Assembly (NCBI RefSeq): GCF_001274945.1
Contig: NZ_LILB01000005.1
Span: forward strand, 1,160,312-1,224,311
DNA: 64,000 nucleotides
Direction of reading: 5' to 3'
DNA from: Viridibacillus arvi
Lineage (GTDB): Bacteria; Bacillota; Bacilli; Bacillales_A; Planococcaceae
Of this stretch, positions 27,414-35,819 are shown piece after piece (position 1 is the first letter of the stretch; every line of letters begins with the position of its first letter). The notes beneath the pieces were generated by a model. The model saw nothing but the letters and a program-made list of their open reading frames with translations. It had not been told where the DNA came from and made no database searches. The translations under genes were made by a program, and so were the position numbers.

Positions 27414-27533
27414 AAACTCACGACAGTTATATAATAATGTTTGAGTTTTTTTGCATACAAAAATAGTTCATGCCTTGTGTCGCATGAACCTGTCCTTTTT
27501 ACTATTCTTTTGATTTAGTTTTGTCGTGAGTTT
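27414..27533. repeat. 12-bp inverted repeat enclosing a hairpin
   Basis: AAACTCACGACA (27414-27425) and TGTCGTGAGTTT (27522-27533) are perfect inverses 96 bases apart. Between them lies GTTCATG...CATGAAC (27466-27489), which on the minus strand is followed by TATTTTTG and can end transcription of the gene at 27532. The right arm overlaps that gene's stop codon. Confidence 0.6.
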
Positions 27534-27828
27534 AATCTTTCGCTGACTGAATTTCTCCATTCTTTAACCAAACAGTTTTCACATGGTGTTGATTGTTTTC
27601 ATCGTAAACATCCATCATTAAGTAAACTTCATTGCTCTTCATAAGGTAACTAATGGCTGTTACCATACAAACCTTTGGTAATGCTTTGAACTCCTGTTCT
27701 GTAAAGAAACGTTCATCCATTTCCTCTTTGCGGAGTTCAATTGTTTCGTAGCCAATGTTGTTTAATGTTACTTTTTCAGATGTTCTTAATGCCCTCTCAT
27801 TTAAAAATCGTTCGTAGCTGTAAGTCAT
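27532..27828 (-). CDS. Hypothetical protein, 98 residues
   Basis: No family is recognised. It is a soluble alpha/beta protein with a basic/acidic helical start (YSYERFLNERALRTSEKV) and beta-like later segments (VYLMMDVYDENNQHHVKTVWLKNGE). AGGAG precedes the ATG. It follows the 99-residue gene by 14 bases and surely shares its transcript. Its terminator is the hairpin at 27466-27489. Position next to an integrase scar suggests acquired DNA. Confidence 0.65.
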   Translation of the reverse strand: MTYSYERFLNERALRTSEKVTLNNIGYETIELRKEEMDERFFTEQEFKALPKVCMVTAISYLMKSNEVYLMMDVYDENNQHHVKTVWLKNGEIQSAKD

Positions 27829-27842
27829 GTGCTAACACTCCT

Positions 27843-28142
27843 TTACTTGTAGACCTCGTAGGCAATTACTTCTTCGTTCTTCTTCCACAGTTCAAACAGA
27901 ACTCCATCTTCTTTACAGATGAAAAATGCTCCCCAATGACTACCTCTTAAATCATCATGTGTACAGGAATAAGCATTAGCTAATATTAAATTCCATTCAT
28001 TTTGAATCACTTGCATGTACTGTTCTAGGACTGGATGCTTTAAGTCAATGACCTCAATTTTTACATTTGATGCTTGTAGGTACACATGAAATACCTTTCT
28101 TAGTTGTTTCGTAAACCATTCCATGACAAAAATCTCTTCCAT
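27843..28142 (-). CDS. Hypothetical protein, 99 residues
   Basis: I recognise no family. It has an amphipathic N-terminal half (MEWFTKQLRKVFHVYLQ) and an aromatic-rich C-terminal half (GSHWGAFFICKEDGVLFELWKK). GGAGA lies before the ATG. It overlaps by 43 bases the broken frame upstream (28100-28274) and precedes the 98-residue gene by 14 bases, so three small frames appear to form one unit. Confidence 0.65.
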   Translation of the reverse strand: MEEIFVMEWFTKQLRKVFHVYLQASNVKIEVIDLKHPVLEQYMQVIQNEWNLILANAYSCTHDDLRGSHWGAFFICKEDGVLFELWKKNEEVIAYEVYK

Positions 28143-28274
28143 TTGGATTCTCCTTTTCTCTTAAAACCTTGAAATAGAACTGTAAAACGATTACTTCCAG
28201 AACCTCGCCTTTTCTTAGGCTTGTTCAAATGTAATCGCTTTCTAGGTAGTCTATGTTGTTTTTAGAACACTCAT
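28100..28274 (-). pseudogene. Possible small basic-protein gene broken by one base in an A-run
   Basis: ATG 28272-28274 follows AGGAGGG but stops after MSVLKTT. One fewer A in the run would join MSVL to KQHRLPRKRLHLNKPKKRRG, an open, very basic frame reaching 28100. A good ribosome site with a protein-like frame suggests a recent frameshift or a slippage-controlled gene. A chance frame is also possible. Confidence 0.35.
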
Positions 28275-28290
28275 GAATCTCCCTCCTAAC

Positions 28291-28323
28291 TAAAAAGCTC
28301 TCATGCACAAATACATGAGAGCT
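28291..28323 (-). terminator. Terminator, minus strand
   Basis: AGCTCTCATG and CATGAGAGCT enclose eight bases, then TTTTTAG. It separates the surface-protein gene's transcript from the small-gene operon. Confidence 0.8.
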
Positions 28324-28377
28324 AGAATTCAAAATAATAATATATATTTAAAAAGAGAATCCAAACGCTATGAAACA

Positions 28378-28417
28378 AAAAAAAAGCTCCTATCTTCCGA
28401 AGAAGATAGGAGTCTTT
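28378..28417 (-). terminator. Terminator after the large surface protein gene
   Basis: ACTCCTATCTTC and GAAGATAGGAGCT flank TTCG, then nine T on the minus strand. Confidence 0.9.
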
Positions 28418-28454
28418 GAATCCGTTCGCCCAATAAGGTAAGAGGAGGGATTTA

Positions 28455-31325
28455 TTAAAGTGAAACTTTGATGCCTGCAGCTGAGATATCAGCTTTGTTG
28501 CCAGCTTCATCAGTTAATTTGTAATCATCAGAAGTTAGAGTAACCTCTTTAGCAAAATCATCAGCAGTTAACTCTTTATCAATAACAATTGTTACTTCTT
28601 TAGATTTAGGAGTTGCTGTTACAGTAGCTTTAACGCCATCTAGTTTTTTACCAGCAACATTTACAACATAATCAGTAGCTTCAGCTTTTACTTCTTCGCT
28701 TAAAGTTACTTTAATAGTTGTTTTACCTGAAGTTGCAGGTGTAGTTGTAGTTTTTGCTGCTTTTGCAGTTACAGTGAAAGTTTGACCATCAGTTGTTCCT
28801 GTTGGTTCAGTTACAGTTAAACCTTCTAAAGTTTTATCAGCAGTCCATTTAGAAGTAGTAGTACTGTAAGTATAAGTTGCTACTTCGTCAGTTGTACCAG
28901 TATAAGTACCTTCTACTTTCGCAGCAGAATCTGAAGCAACTGCTGTTGCTGGTATTGTTGTAGTTGTTTCTTTAGAACCTTTTTCAATAGTATCAACTTT
29001 TGCAGATTGTACAGCTGGTTTTACGTTTTCATTGAAGACTTTTTGAGTAGTAAAGTCGTCCATAACGTTACCATTTGCAGCTTTAACACCAGTTATTTTA
29101 ACTGTACGTTTACCAGTGTAATTGTTTGAACCAGATACAAGTTTAACTGTAGCAACTCCATTTGCTCCCAAAGTAACTGAGTCAATAGTAGCTCCAGCTA
29201 CATAATAATTAGCTTTGTTTACAACAGTTGCATTATCTAATTCAACAGCTGCTCCAAAGTCTATTGTAAATGTATCATTGTCTTTAACCTCAACTTTAGC
29301 ATCAATCAATACAGGTTTAGCAGAATCTTTATCTGCACCACGAGTGAATGAGAATGAAGAAGTTTTAGCTTCGTTTTTGTTTCCAGCTACATCTGCAAAT
29401 ACGTTAGCTGCTAAGTCTACTGTGTAAACAGTATCTTTAACTAATGCTGAACTAGCAAATTTAATTTTAGATAATTCAACTGTATATTGAGTTGAAGAAT
29501 CAGTTACTGGTTTTACATCTGTAGCAGCAAAAGTAATGTCACCAGATGTTGTTACATAGTTTTTAACCGCTTTTGCTGGTAATGTAATTGTACCTGAAGC
29601 AGCTAAAGTAGTATCTTCACTTGTAGTAAATGTTAATACTTGGTTACCATCTTTGTTTACAGAAATAGCAGCTGTTGCAGTTGGTTTCACTGTGTCAGCA
29701 ACAAAGTTTACGATTTGGCTGAATGCTTTACCATCTTCACCAGATAAATCAGTGTATGATTTGTCTGATACTGATACACTTGTTAAACCAGATACAGCTG
29801 AATTTAATTCAACGATGTATTTTGTTTTATCAGCTTTATCTTGAGTTACTGATTTCACTGATGAACCAGCTACAGTTAAATCTGGTTCAGTAAATCCTTG
29901 AACTTCTTCAGAGAATTTAATTGTGAATTTTTTAGCATTAACTGGAGTTACGCTTGTTATTTCTGGTGCTACACCATCTTTAGCACCCTTTTGAATTGTA
30001 ACTGAGAATGGTGTTTCAAGAATATTAGTTGCGAAATCTGTTAAACCAGTGAATGATACAGTAATGTTTTTGTTAGCCTCTACATTTGAAGGTAACACAA
30101 CTTTGATAGAAGATCCTTTTACAGTTACGTCAGATGCAGGAACTGAAAGAATAGTACCATCTGCATTTTTAAATACAATTGAACCTTTATCATTGATTGG
30201 CTCAGAGAAGTTAAATACAAATGTTGATGCATTTTCTTTTGTATAGTTTACATAAGTTGGTGCTACTTTATCTTCAGCTTTGATAATTTTTGTAGAAGTT
30301 TCTACTTTATCTCCAGTCGTTGTTTTTACTGCATCAGTAACTTTAACAGTGTATTCACCATTGAAAGTTGTCTCTGAAGTAATAGTTACTGTTTTTTTAT
30401 CTTCTGATAGCTTAGCTTTTAATCCAGTTTCATCTGCTGTTCCAACTTTAGCAATTGAAATGTTTGCAAGAGCTTCAGAAGCACCAATTACAGTTGAAGC
30501 ATCAATAGATCTGTTAAAAGTAACTTTAATTTCTTTAGCGTTAATCGCCTCTACAGCTTTAACTTTAGCTCCAACTTCAACACCTTTTTCAAATGCGCGT
30601 TCTACGTTGTTAGCATCAAGGTAAGTACCGTCAGCAATTGCTGCATCGAAGTAGAATTTATCTTCGAATTTTTCTAAACCTTTGTTTAATACTGCATCTT
30701 TATAAAGTTGGTCTTTGAATAAAGCTAAACCTTTGTTTAATACTGCATCTTTATAAAGTTGGTCTTTGTAAACTGTCAAACCTTTGTTTAGGTTACCAGA
30801 TACATAAAGTTGACCTTCGAAGATTCCTGTTGCTGCTTTACCAGTTTTGTAGTAAACGCCTTTGTAAAGACCTGTCGCTTTTTTACCAGCTTTGTAGTAA
30901 GTTTTGTTAACTACGCCAGTGTAAGCTTTACCTGATTTGTAGTATACGTTTTTGTAAGTACCTGTCGCTTTTTTACCAGCTTTGTAATAAGTTTTGTTAG
31001 TTACGCCAGTGAATGCTTTACCAGCTTTGTAGTATACAGATTTGTAAGTACCTGTCGCTTTTTTACCAGCTTTGTAATAAGTTTTTTTGTAAAGACCAGT
31101 TAATTTTTTACCGTCTTTATATAGCGCTTTGTTGTAAGTTTTGTAACCTTTTACAACTTTACCAGTGCTCTTATATACAAGTTTACCATTGCTCACCTTT
31201 ACTGAAGTTGAGCTTTTTGCGAATGCTGTATCTGATCCAGCAGCTGCGAATGATCCTGTTAATACTGCAGCACCAATGACAAAGGCAGTAGCCGATTTTA
31301 CTAGTTTAAGTTTGTTGTTTACCAT
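28455..31325 (-). CDS. Large secreted surface protein with YxYK-type wall repeats and Ig-like domains
   Basis: ATG 31323-31325 is chosen because GGAG lies ten bases upstream; the earlier ATG touches it. The 956-residue product has a signal peptide (cut near DTAFA). Residues ~25-230 are tandem 15-20 residue repeats such as TYYKAGKKATGTYKNVYYK and LYKDAVLNKGLALFKDQ. Residues ~240-950 are several Ig-like/SbsC-type domains marked KAVEAINAKEIKVTFN, ITSVTPVNAKKFTIKFSEEV and similar. Codons are strongly biased and no S-layer homology (SLH) motif is seen. It is probably an abundant S-layer-like protein; attachment by the Tyr/Lys repeats is inference. The gene is monocistronic. Confidence 0.85.
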   Translation of the reverse strand: MVNNKLKLVKSATAFVIGAAVLTGSFAAAGSDTAFAKSSTSVKVSNGKLVYKSTGKVVKGYKTYNKALYKDGKKLTGLYKKTYYKAGKKATGTYKSVYYKAGKAFTGVTNKTYYKAGKKATGTYKNVYYKSGKAYTGVVNKTYYKAGKKATGLYKGVYYKTGKAATGIFEGQLYVSGNLNKGLTVYKDQLYKDAVLNKGLALFKDQLYKDAVLNKGLEKFEDKFYFDAAIADGTYLDANNVERAFEKGVEVGAKVKAVEAINAKEIKVTFNRSIDASTVIGASEALANISIAKVGTADETGLKAKLSEDKKTVTITSETTFNGEYTVKVTDAVKTTTGDKVETSTKIIKAEDKVAPTYVNYTKENASTFVFNFSEPINDKGSIVFKNADGTILSVPASDVTVKGSSIKVVLPSNVEANKNITVSFTGLTDFATNILETPFSVTIQKGAKDGVAPEITSVTPVNAKKFTIKFSEEVQGFTEPDLTVAGSSVKSVTQDKADKTKYIVELNSAVSGLTSVSVSDKSYTDLSGEDGKAFSQIVNFVADTVKPTATAAISVNKDGNQVLTFTTSEDTTLAASGTITLPAKAVKNYVTTSGDITFAATDVKPVTDSSTQYTVELSKIKFASSALVKDTVYTVDLAANVFADVAGNKNEAKTSSFSFTRGADKDSAKPVLIDAKVEVKDNDTFTIDFGAAVELDNATVVNKANYYVAGATIDSVTLGANGVATVKLVSGSNNYTGKRTVKITGVKAANGNVMDDFTTQKVFNENVKPAVQSAKVDTIEKGSKETTTTIPATAVASDSAAKVEGTYTGTTDEVATYTYSTTTSKWTADKTLEGLTVTEPTGTTDGQTFTVTAKAAKTTTTPATSGKTTIKVTLSEEVKAEATDYVVNVAGKKLDGVKATVTATPKSKEVTIVIDKELTADDFAKEVTLTSDDYKLTDEAGNKADISAAGIKVSL

Positions 31326-31918
31326 TTTATTCATTCTCCTTTACTTGCGGACTATCTAAAAGTTTTAAAGTCATGTAGTTAATACCGTTAAATATCCTTT
31401 AAATTTACTTTATGTAATCCTTATTGACTATATTAACACACATCCAAAGGTATACTTAATATTTTTTTGGGTTTTTTACCAATTTGTTCGTTTTTGATAT
31501 TATATTCCTATTAAATTTATATAAATTTCCACCTAGTGATACAATATATTTATGTTATTTCAAGATAATTTCCTGTTAAAAATTTATTAAAACAAGCTCA
31601 TTTTCATAAAATGTTATCGAAAAATTACTAAAAGTGGTTTTTTTATAATTAAATTATACTATAATTTCATTTTGATTGAATGTTTAAATAATTTAAATAT
31701 TCAGTTTTATTAGACTTAAATTATTACCTTTATTTGTATTTTAAGGTTATTTTTTATAACGTTTTTGCTTATTATGTTAATAAAAAGGATTAGATATAAA
31801 TATTTCCTTACGTTTATTTTTATCATAATTATTACAAATACAACTTTAAATGGTTTTTTAGCATACTAACATATAGATTGATATTTTATTATTTCAATAT
31901 ATTTACCCATAAAAAAGT
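31326..31918. other. Very AT-rich upstream region of the surface protein gene
   Basis: About 590 bases without a gene. It must contain the surface protein promoter and a possibly long leader, as is usual for S-layer genes. I could not fix a convincing -35/-10 pair on the minus strand. Confidence 0.5.
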
Positions 31919-31952
31919 AAAAACGTAACCAGAAGTTTACTGGCTACGTTTC
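31919..31952 (-). terminator. Terminator after the second repeat protein gene
   Basis: On the minus strand AACGTAGCCAGTAAAC pairs with the segment ending TGGTTACGTT, followed by TTTACTTTTTT. Confidence 0.8.
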
Positions 31953-31959
31953 TTATACT

Positions 31960-33192
31960 TTAATCTTCTACCATTTCATACCCATAATTGGCATTTGCAA
32001 TATGGAGAGCTGATTCACCTTCTACTGCAATAGAACCAAACAGTTTAATATTATCAATGCCGAAAATAGTAATGTTATATTTTCCTGCAGTGATAGATCC
32101 TGAGATATCAAAGGTTGATACTGTTTTGGCTTTGTTCCATTTAAATGCTGAGATTGTATATAGAACGCCATTTTTTTCTACGTTAATTAAAGGCTTCTTA
32201 TTATTAACCGCTTGGCTATATGTCACTTCTAGCGTTTTTGTATCAACAATACGAATAGATTTAATAGTCGTCGCTTTTCTAACTAATTCTCCATCTTCGT
32301 ATAGATTTCCGCCGTATTTGCCATTTGCGATATCTGTATGATAATAATATTGACCATCAAATTCTGCAATTCCATAGTTTTCATCTTCGCCATTATAAAG
32401 TCGATCCTCAAATAAAGTATATCCTTTATTATAATCTGCATCATTATATAAGATATCGTTATATAAGAAGTACCCTTCATTTAAATATGATCCATCGTAC
32501 AGTTTCTTATTATAGGTTGTATAACCGACATTCGGCTTTGCGTTAATATACAATCTATCTTTATATACTGTCTTGCTGTTTTTTAAATTAGCTCCGTAGT
32601 ATAGTTCGCCTTCAAAGATTCTATAGCCACTATTTATTTTTGCTCCGTAATATAATTTGCTTTGATAAATAAGCGCACCTTTGTTTAAATCTTCCCCATC
32701 GTAAAGTAAACCATTATAAATTCTATAGCCTTCATTTGGCCAGCCATCTGGGGCATAAAGTTTGTTATTATATACAACATATCTTCCTGGCTCTTTACCA
32801 GATTCATAATAATAACCTTCTAATATTCCCGTAAAAAGTATACCGGATTTATAATATCGTTTATTGCCAGAAACAGTGTATTGACCGGTTGCTTTTTTTG
32901 CATCTACATAGAGGATTCCTTGATAAAGCTTTTGCTTTTTATAGAGCTTGCTTCCTTTATACAGTTTGCCATTTTTCACATTATAGCTTTGAGAAACTTT
33001 TTTCTTAGTTGTTGTTGGCTTTTTTGTTGTTGTCGGTTTTTTTGTCGTTGTTTGAAAACCGACCTTTGTTTTTGAATTAGCAGCTTGTGCGATGTCTGTT
33101 TTCGTTAACGTTATTATCGAAGGGATTAATAGTACGGAACAAAGCATAAGCCGTCTAAGAAGTTTGATACGGGTATTGTTAGTCTTCTGCAT
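31960..33192 (-). CDS. Secreted repeat protein related to the large surface protein
   Basis: The 410-residue product has a signal peptide (cut near DIAQA), a Thr/Lys-rich spacer (TTKKPTTTKKPTTTKK), then about a dozen 18-20 residue repeats with the core LYNGEDxNxGYxxFxxxLY (for example KLYDGSYLNEGYFLYNDILY). A final ~90-residue Ig-like domain has IKSIRIVDTKTLEVTYSQAV. The repeats match those near residues 170-230 of the neighbour at 28455. The two genes are therefore paralogues with different repeat counts. GAAGGAG lies eleven bases before the ATG. Confidence 0.82.
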   Translation of the reverse strand: MQKTNNTRIKLLRRLMLCSVLLIPSIITLTKTDIAQAANSKTKVGFQTTTKKPTTTKKPTTTKKKVSQSYNVKNGKLYKGSKLYKKQKLYQGILYVDAKKATGQYTVSGNKRYYKSGILFTGILEGYYYESGKEPGRYVVYNNKLYAPDGWPNEGYRIYNGLLYDGEDLNKGALIYQSKLYYGAKINSGYRIFEGELYYGANLKNSKTVYKDRLYINAKPNVGYTTYNKKLYDGSYLNEGYFLYNDILYNDADYNKGYTLFEDRLYNGEDENYGIAEFDGQYYYHTDIANGKYGGNLYEDGELVRKATTIKSIRIVDTKTLEVTYSQAVNNKKPLINVEKNGVLYTISAFKWNKAKTVSTFDISGSITAGKYNITIFGIDNIKLFGSIAVEGESALHIANANYGYEMVED

Positions 33193-33321
33193 CGATTTTA
33201 AAGCTCCTTCACTTATATGTATTTAGTTCTTCCACTTCATGTAACATACTTATTTTACCACATTTAAACCTATTTTTTTGAGAAATGCTGGTATTTATGT
33301 TTTATTATTAAAATAACACAA

Positions 33322-33355
33322 AAAAGCATCACTGATTTTATAGATCAGTGATGCT
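33322..33355 (-). terminator. Terminator after the DUF2653-type gene
   Basis: GCATCACTGATC and GATCAGTGATGC-type arms (33326-33354), then TTTTTTG on the minus strand. Confidence 0.88.
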
Positions 33356-33370
33356 TTGCTTTGTGTTTTA

Positions 33371-33661
33371 TTAGTTTACTACGGCAATAATGCCTTCTTC
33401 ATCATCTAGTACAAGTTCAATTCCTGAAGCGAATGGATCGCGGTTTAGGAATTCGGAAATCCATAGACGAACTGCCGCTATTAGACCCGCTTCACTAATT
33501 ACTTCAACTTGGCCTCTAATGAATGATTCTGCTGAAAAGCCTTCATCATCATCGTATGCCAATTCAACTTCAACATCTTCTGGCATGACGTTTTTGTTAC
33601 GAGCTTGGAAAAGACAGATTGCATTGATGATATCTTGTTCTGGAATAATTATCTGTTCCAT
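33371..33661 (-). CDS. DUF2653-type (YxcD-like) small acidic protein
   Basis: The 96-residue acidic, cysteine-poor protein (MEQIIIPEQDIINAICLFQA, DDDEGFSAESFIRGQ, LIAAVRLWISEFLNRDPFAS) resembles the YxcD/DUF2653 family, whose function is unknown; the family call is from memory. Its ATG lies inside the end of the upstream membrane-protein gene (13-base overlap), so translation is coupled. Confidence 0.7.
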   Translation of the reverse strand: MEQIIIPEQDIINAICLFQARNKNVMPEDVEVELAYDDDEGFSAESFIRGQVEVISEAGLIAAVRLWISEFLNRDPFASGIELVLDDEEGIIAVVN

Positions 33662-34101
33662 GGGTTTGCTTCCTCTTTACGTTTTTTTGCTTTTATCATA
33701 GTAAATACTTTACGAACTAATGCAATTAATACGATAATCGCAAGGATATTGATTGCGAATCCTAAAATAGAACCAAGTGCTCCCATGTTACCAAATAGAC
33801 CGCCGAATAATAATCCTGCTAGTCCACCAAGCATAAGACCTTTCATAAGGCCGCCCTTCATGAAGCCACCGCCTGATTTTGTAGCCGATGTTCCGTTATT
33901 TGTTTTTGTATCTTGTTTATCTTTTTGAATATTTGAATTTGTTGGTTGGTTGTTGTTATAGTTCTTGTTTGTATTGAAGCCTTTTTTACCTGATTTATAC
34001 CCTTTTGCTTCAACTGTTGTTGCTTGGTCGTTGAACACAAAGCTTCCGACACTTGAGAATACAAGAGTGGCTGCAAATAAAGCTGCTACTAATTTTTTCA
34101 A
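33649..34101 (-). CDS. Glycine-rich two-segment membrane protein
   Basis: TTG 34099-34101 with GGAGGG seven bases upstream gives a 150-residue product that starts with a signal/anchor (LKKLVAALFAATLVFSSVG). A longer frame exists upstream but lacks a site. Then come an Asn/Lys/Gln-rich spacer, a glycine-rich run (GGFMKGGLMKGLMLGGLAGLLFGGLFG), a strong membrane segment (ILGFAINILAIIVLIALV) and a basic tail. This resembles the N-terminal part of Tim44-like membrane proteins of Firmicutes, without the Tim44 domain. It overlaps the YxcD-like gene by 13 bases. Confidence 0.7.
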   Translation of the reverse strand: MKKLVAALFAATLVFSSVGSFVFNDQATTVEAKGYKSGKKGFNTNKNYNNNQPTNSNIQKDKQDTKTNNGTSATKSGGGFMKGGLMKGLMLGGLAGLLFGGLFGNMGALGSILGFAINILAIIVLIALVRKVFTMIKAKKRKEEANPWNR

Positions 34102-34388
34102 TGTATGACCCTCCATCAATTTTGGTAGTTTTTCTTTGGTGCTAACCCCACTGAACAGTGTATCATGCACTACTGGATATTTACACTGATATACGACGTT
34201 AGCCCATCTCATCACAGATAATTATCATGATTTACTTTATATACGTTCGAAAGTACAAAAGGTTTCAAAAAAAAAAAGTAATTCATTTCTTTCTCTCAAA
34301 GTACTTTACTTCCTATATATAGGAACTTATTTCAAGTATAAGATTTTACTACTTTTATTGTTTGAACTCTTGGTCTTTCTCAACTTAT

Positions 34389-34414
34389 GTTTAGATGCTA
34401 GTCCTTCAGGGTAA
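34389..34414 (+). promoter_or_regulatory. SigB-type promoter for the YflT gene
   Basis: GTTTAG (34389-34394), 14 bases, GGGTAA (34409-34414). The SigB consensus is GTTTAA-N12-15-GGGTAT. It lies 34 bases before the start codon of a known SigB-type stress gene. Confidence 0.8.
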
Positions 34415-34448
34415 AGATTATATGTAAAACAAAATCGGAGGGATTCAA

Positions 34449-34766
34449 ATGACATTAAAATTAACAGTAGAAAACGCCGTACAAGCATTGGAAGAAATCA
34501 AAAAGTTAGAACTGCAAGGTCATACAAGAGATGACATTTATGTATTCGCACACTTTAAAGAAAGATCTGATGATATCAATAAGGCTCTAGATACTGCGGA
34601 AGTTGGAATCAAAGAACAAGGTATCTTAAATAGTATGAAGAATATGTTCACTTCTCGTGGTGATGAACTACGCAATAAGATGGAAGCTGCTGGCTTAACA
34701 AAAGAAGAAGCTGCAAATGCGGAAGAGGAACTAGATCAAGGTAAATTAATCATTATAGCTAACTAA
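34449..34766 (+). CDS. General stress protein, YflT family
   Basis: The 105-residue soluble protein has the YflT (heat-induced stress protein) pattern: an opening VENAVQALEEIKKLELQGHTRDDIYVFAH, then SDDINKALDTAEVG and a C-terminal GLTKEEAANAEEELDQGKLIIIA. These proteins belong to the SigB general stress regulon; a matching promoter lies upstream. The biochemical role is unknown. CGGAGG precedes the ATG and a terminator follows at once. Confidence 0.88.
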   Translation: MTLKLTVENAVQALEEIKKLELQGHTRDDIYVFAHFKERSDDINKALDTAEVGIKEQGILNSMKNMFTSRGDELRNKMEAAGLTKEEAANAEEELDQGKLIIIAN

Positions 34767-34780
34767 TGAATATGTAGAGA

Positions 34781-34815
34781 ACCCCCAATCACGCTAATAG
34801 TGATTGGGGGTTTTT
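34781..34815 (+). terminator. Terminator after the YflT gene
   Basis: ACCCCCAATCAC and GTGATTGGGGGT flank GCTAATA, then TTTTTG. Confidence 0.9.
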
Positions 34816-34824
34816 GAATTTATA

Positions 34825-35808
34825 TTAAAGCTGGTCATTCTTTAATGCTTCAACTAAGTATTTTACTTGAGAAATATAGGATGTCATATCTGTTGAAATA
34901 AAAAATTTATCTTGTGAGAATATGTACAGTTCATCAATGCTTTTGGTTGATTGTTCGGATAATTGGACAATCGCTTCAAGTTCTTGACGGAATGTGCTTA
35001 TTTCAGCCATTGTTTGATCTGTTGCGTGCTTAATACCTGACATATTTGTAAATAGCTCTTTTTCTGATGTTGCTATTTTCCCGAAGAATTCACTTGTCAA
35101 ACGAGTCATTTCTTGCGTATGATCGAATTCTTTTGATTTTTCAACGATATTTGCTGATAGTACCGAAACTTGATCGACAATTTCATTTACTTTTTTATTC
35201 ACATTCACTAATGCATCTTTACTTTGTTCGGCTAATTTACGCACTTCTGCAGCCACTACTGCAAAACCTTTCCCATGTTCCCCAGCTCTTGCAGCTTCAA
35301 TTGAGGCGTTTAACGCCAATAAATTTGTTTGATCTGCTATCCCCGCTATTATATTGGTAATAGCTATAATGTCATTTGTTTCGCGCTGAACTTCGGTGAT
35401 GGATTTTTCAAAATTAGTAAATACGTCTTTGACATAATCCATTTGCGAGTCGAGCTTGTTCATATTTTCATTGCCTTCATTTACTAAGCGAATATTTTGC
35501 TCACCTTGTGCTTCCACTGAAGCTGTAATACTATGTATGTTTTGCGCTTCATCAAGAATTCTTTGGATATTATCACTCGAGGTAATTAAAGATGTCCTGC
35601 CCTCTTCCACAGTATTTTTCACCTCTGTAATACGCTCGATAAATACGCTGTCGCCTTTCGCGTTCTTTTCATTAGATGATTTTAATAATGCGACTAAATC
35701 TAGTAAGCCATCAATCATTGATTCCTTTTCTTTGGGTGTTAATGAGTAGATTTCTTCTATTAGAATGTCAGAATGATTTTCTTTTTGTTTGAAAAAGCTT
35801 TTAAGCAT
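34825..35808 (-). CDS. Soluble methyl-accepting chemotaxis-type transducer
   Basis: ATG 35806-35808 has GGAG eight bases upstream. The 327-residue protein lacks membrane segments. A short N-terminal region ([41 protein letters not shown]) leads into an MCP signalling coil whose hairpin tip reads [37 protein letters not shown]. It should signal through CheA/CheW from the cytoplasm. It begins 12 bases after the FIST-domain gene, so the FIST protein is the natural sensor partner. Confidence 0.9.
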   Translation of the reverse strand: MLKSFFKQKENHSDILIEEIYSLTPKEKESMIDGLLDLVALLKSSNEKNAKGDSVFIERITEVKNTVEEGRTSLITSSDNIQRILDEAQNIHSITASVEAQGEQNIRLVNEGNENMNKLDSQMDYVKDVFTNFEKSITEVQRETNDIIAITNIIAGIADQTNLLALNASIEAARAGEHGKGFAVVAAEVRKLAEQSKDALVNVNKKVNEIVDQVSVLSANIVEKSKEFDHTQEMTRLTSEFFGKIATSEKELFTNMSGIKHATDQTMAEISTFRQELEAIVQLSEQSTKSIDELYIFSQDKFFISTDMTSYISQVKYLVEALKNDQL

Positions 35809-35819
35809 GCTCACCGCTC

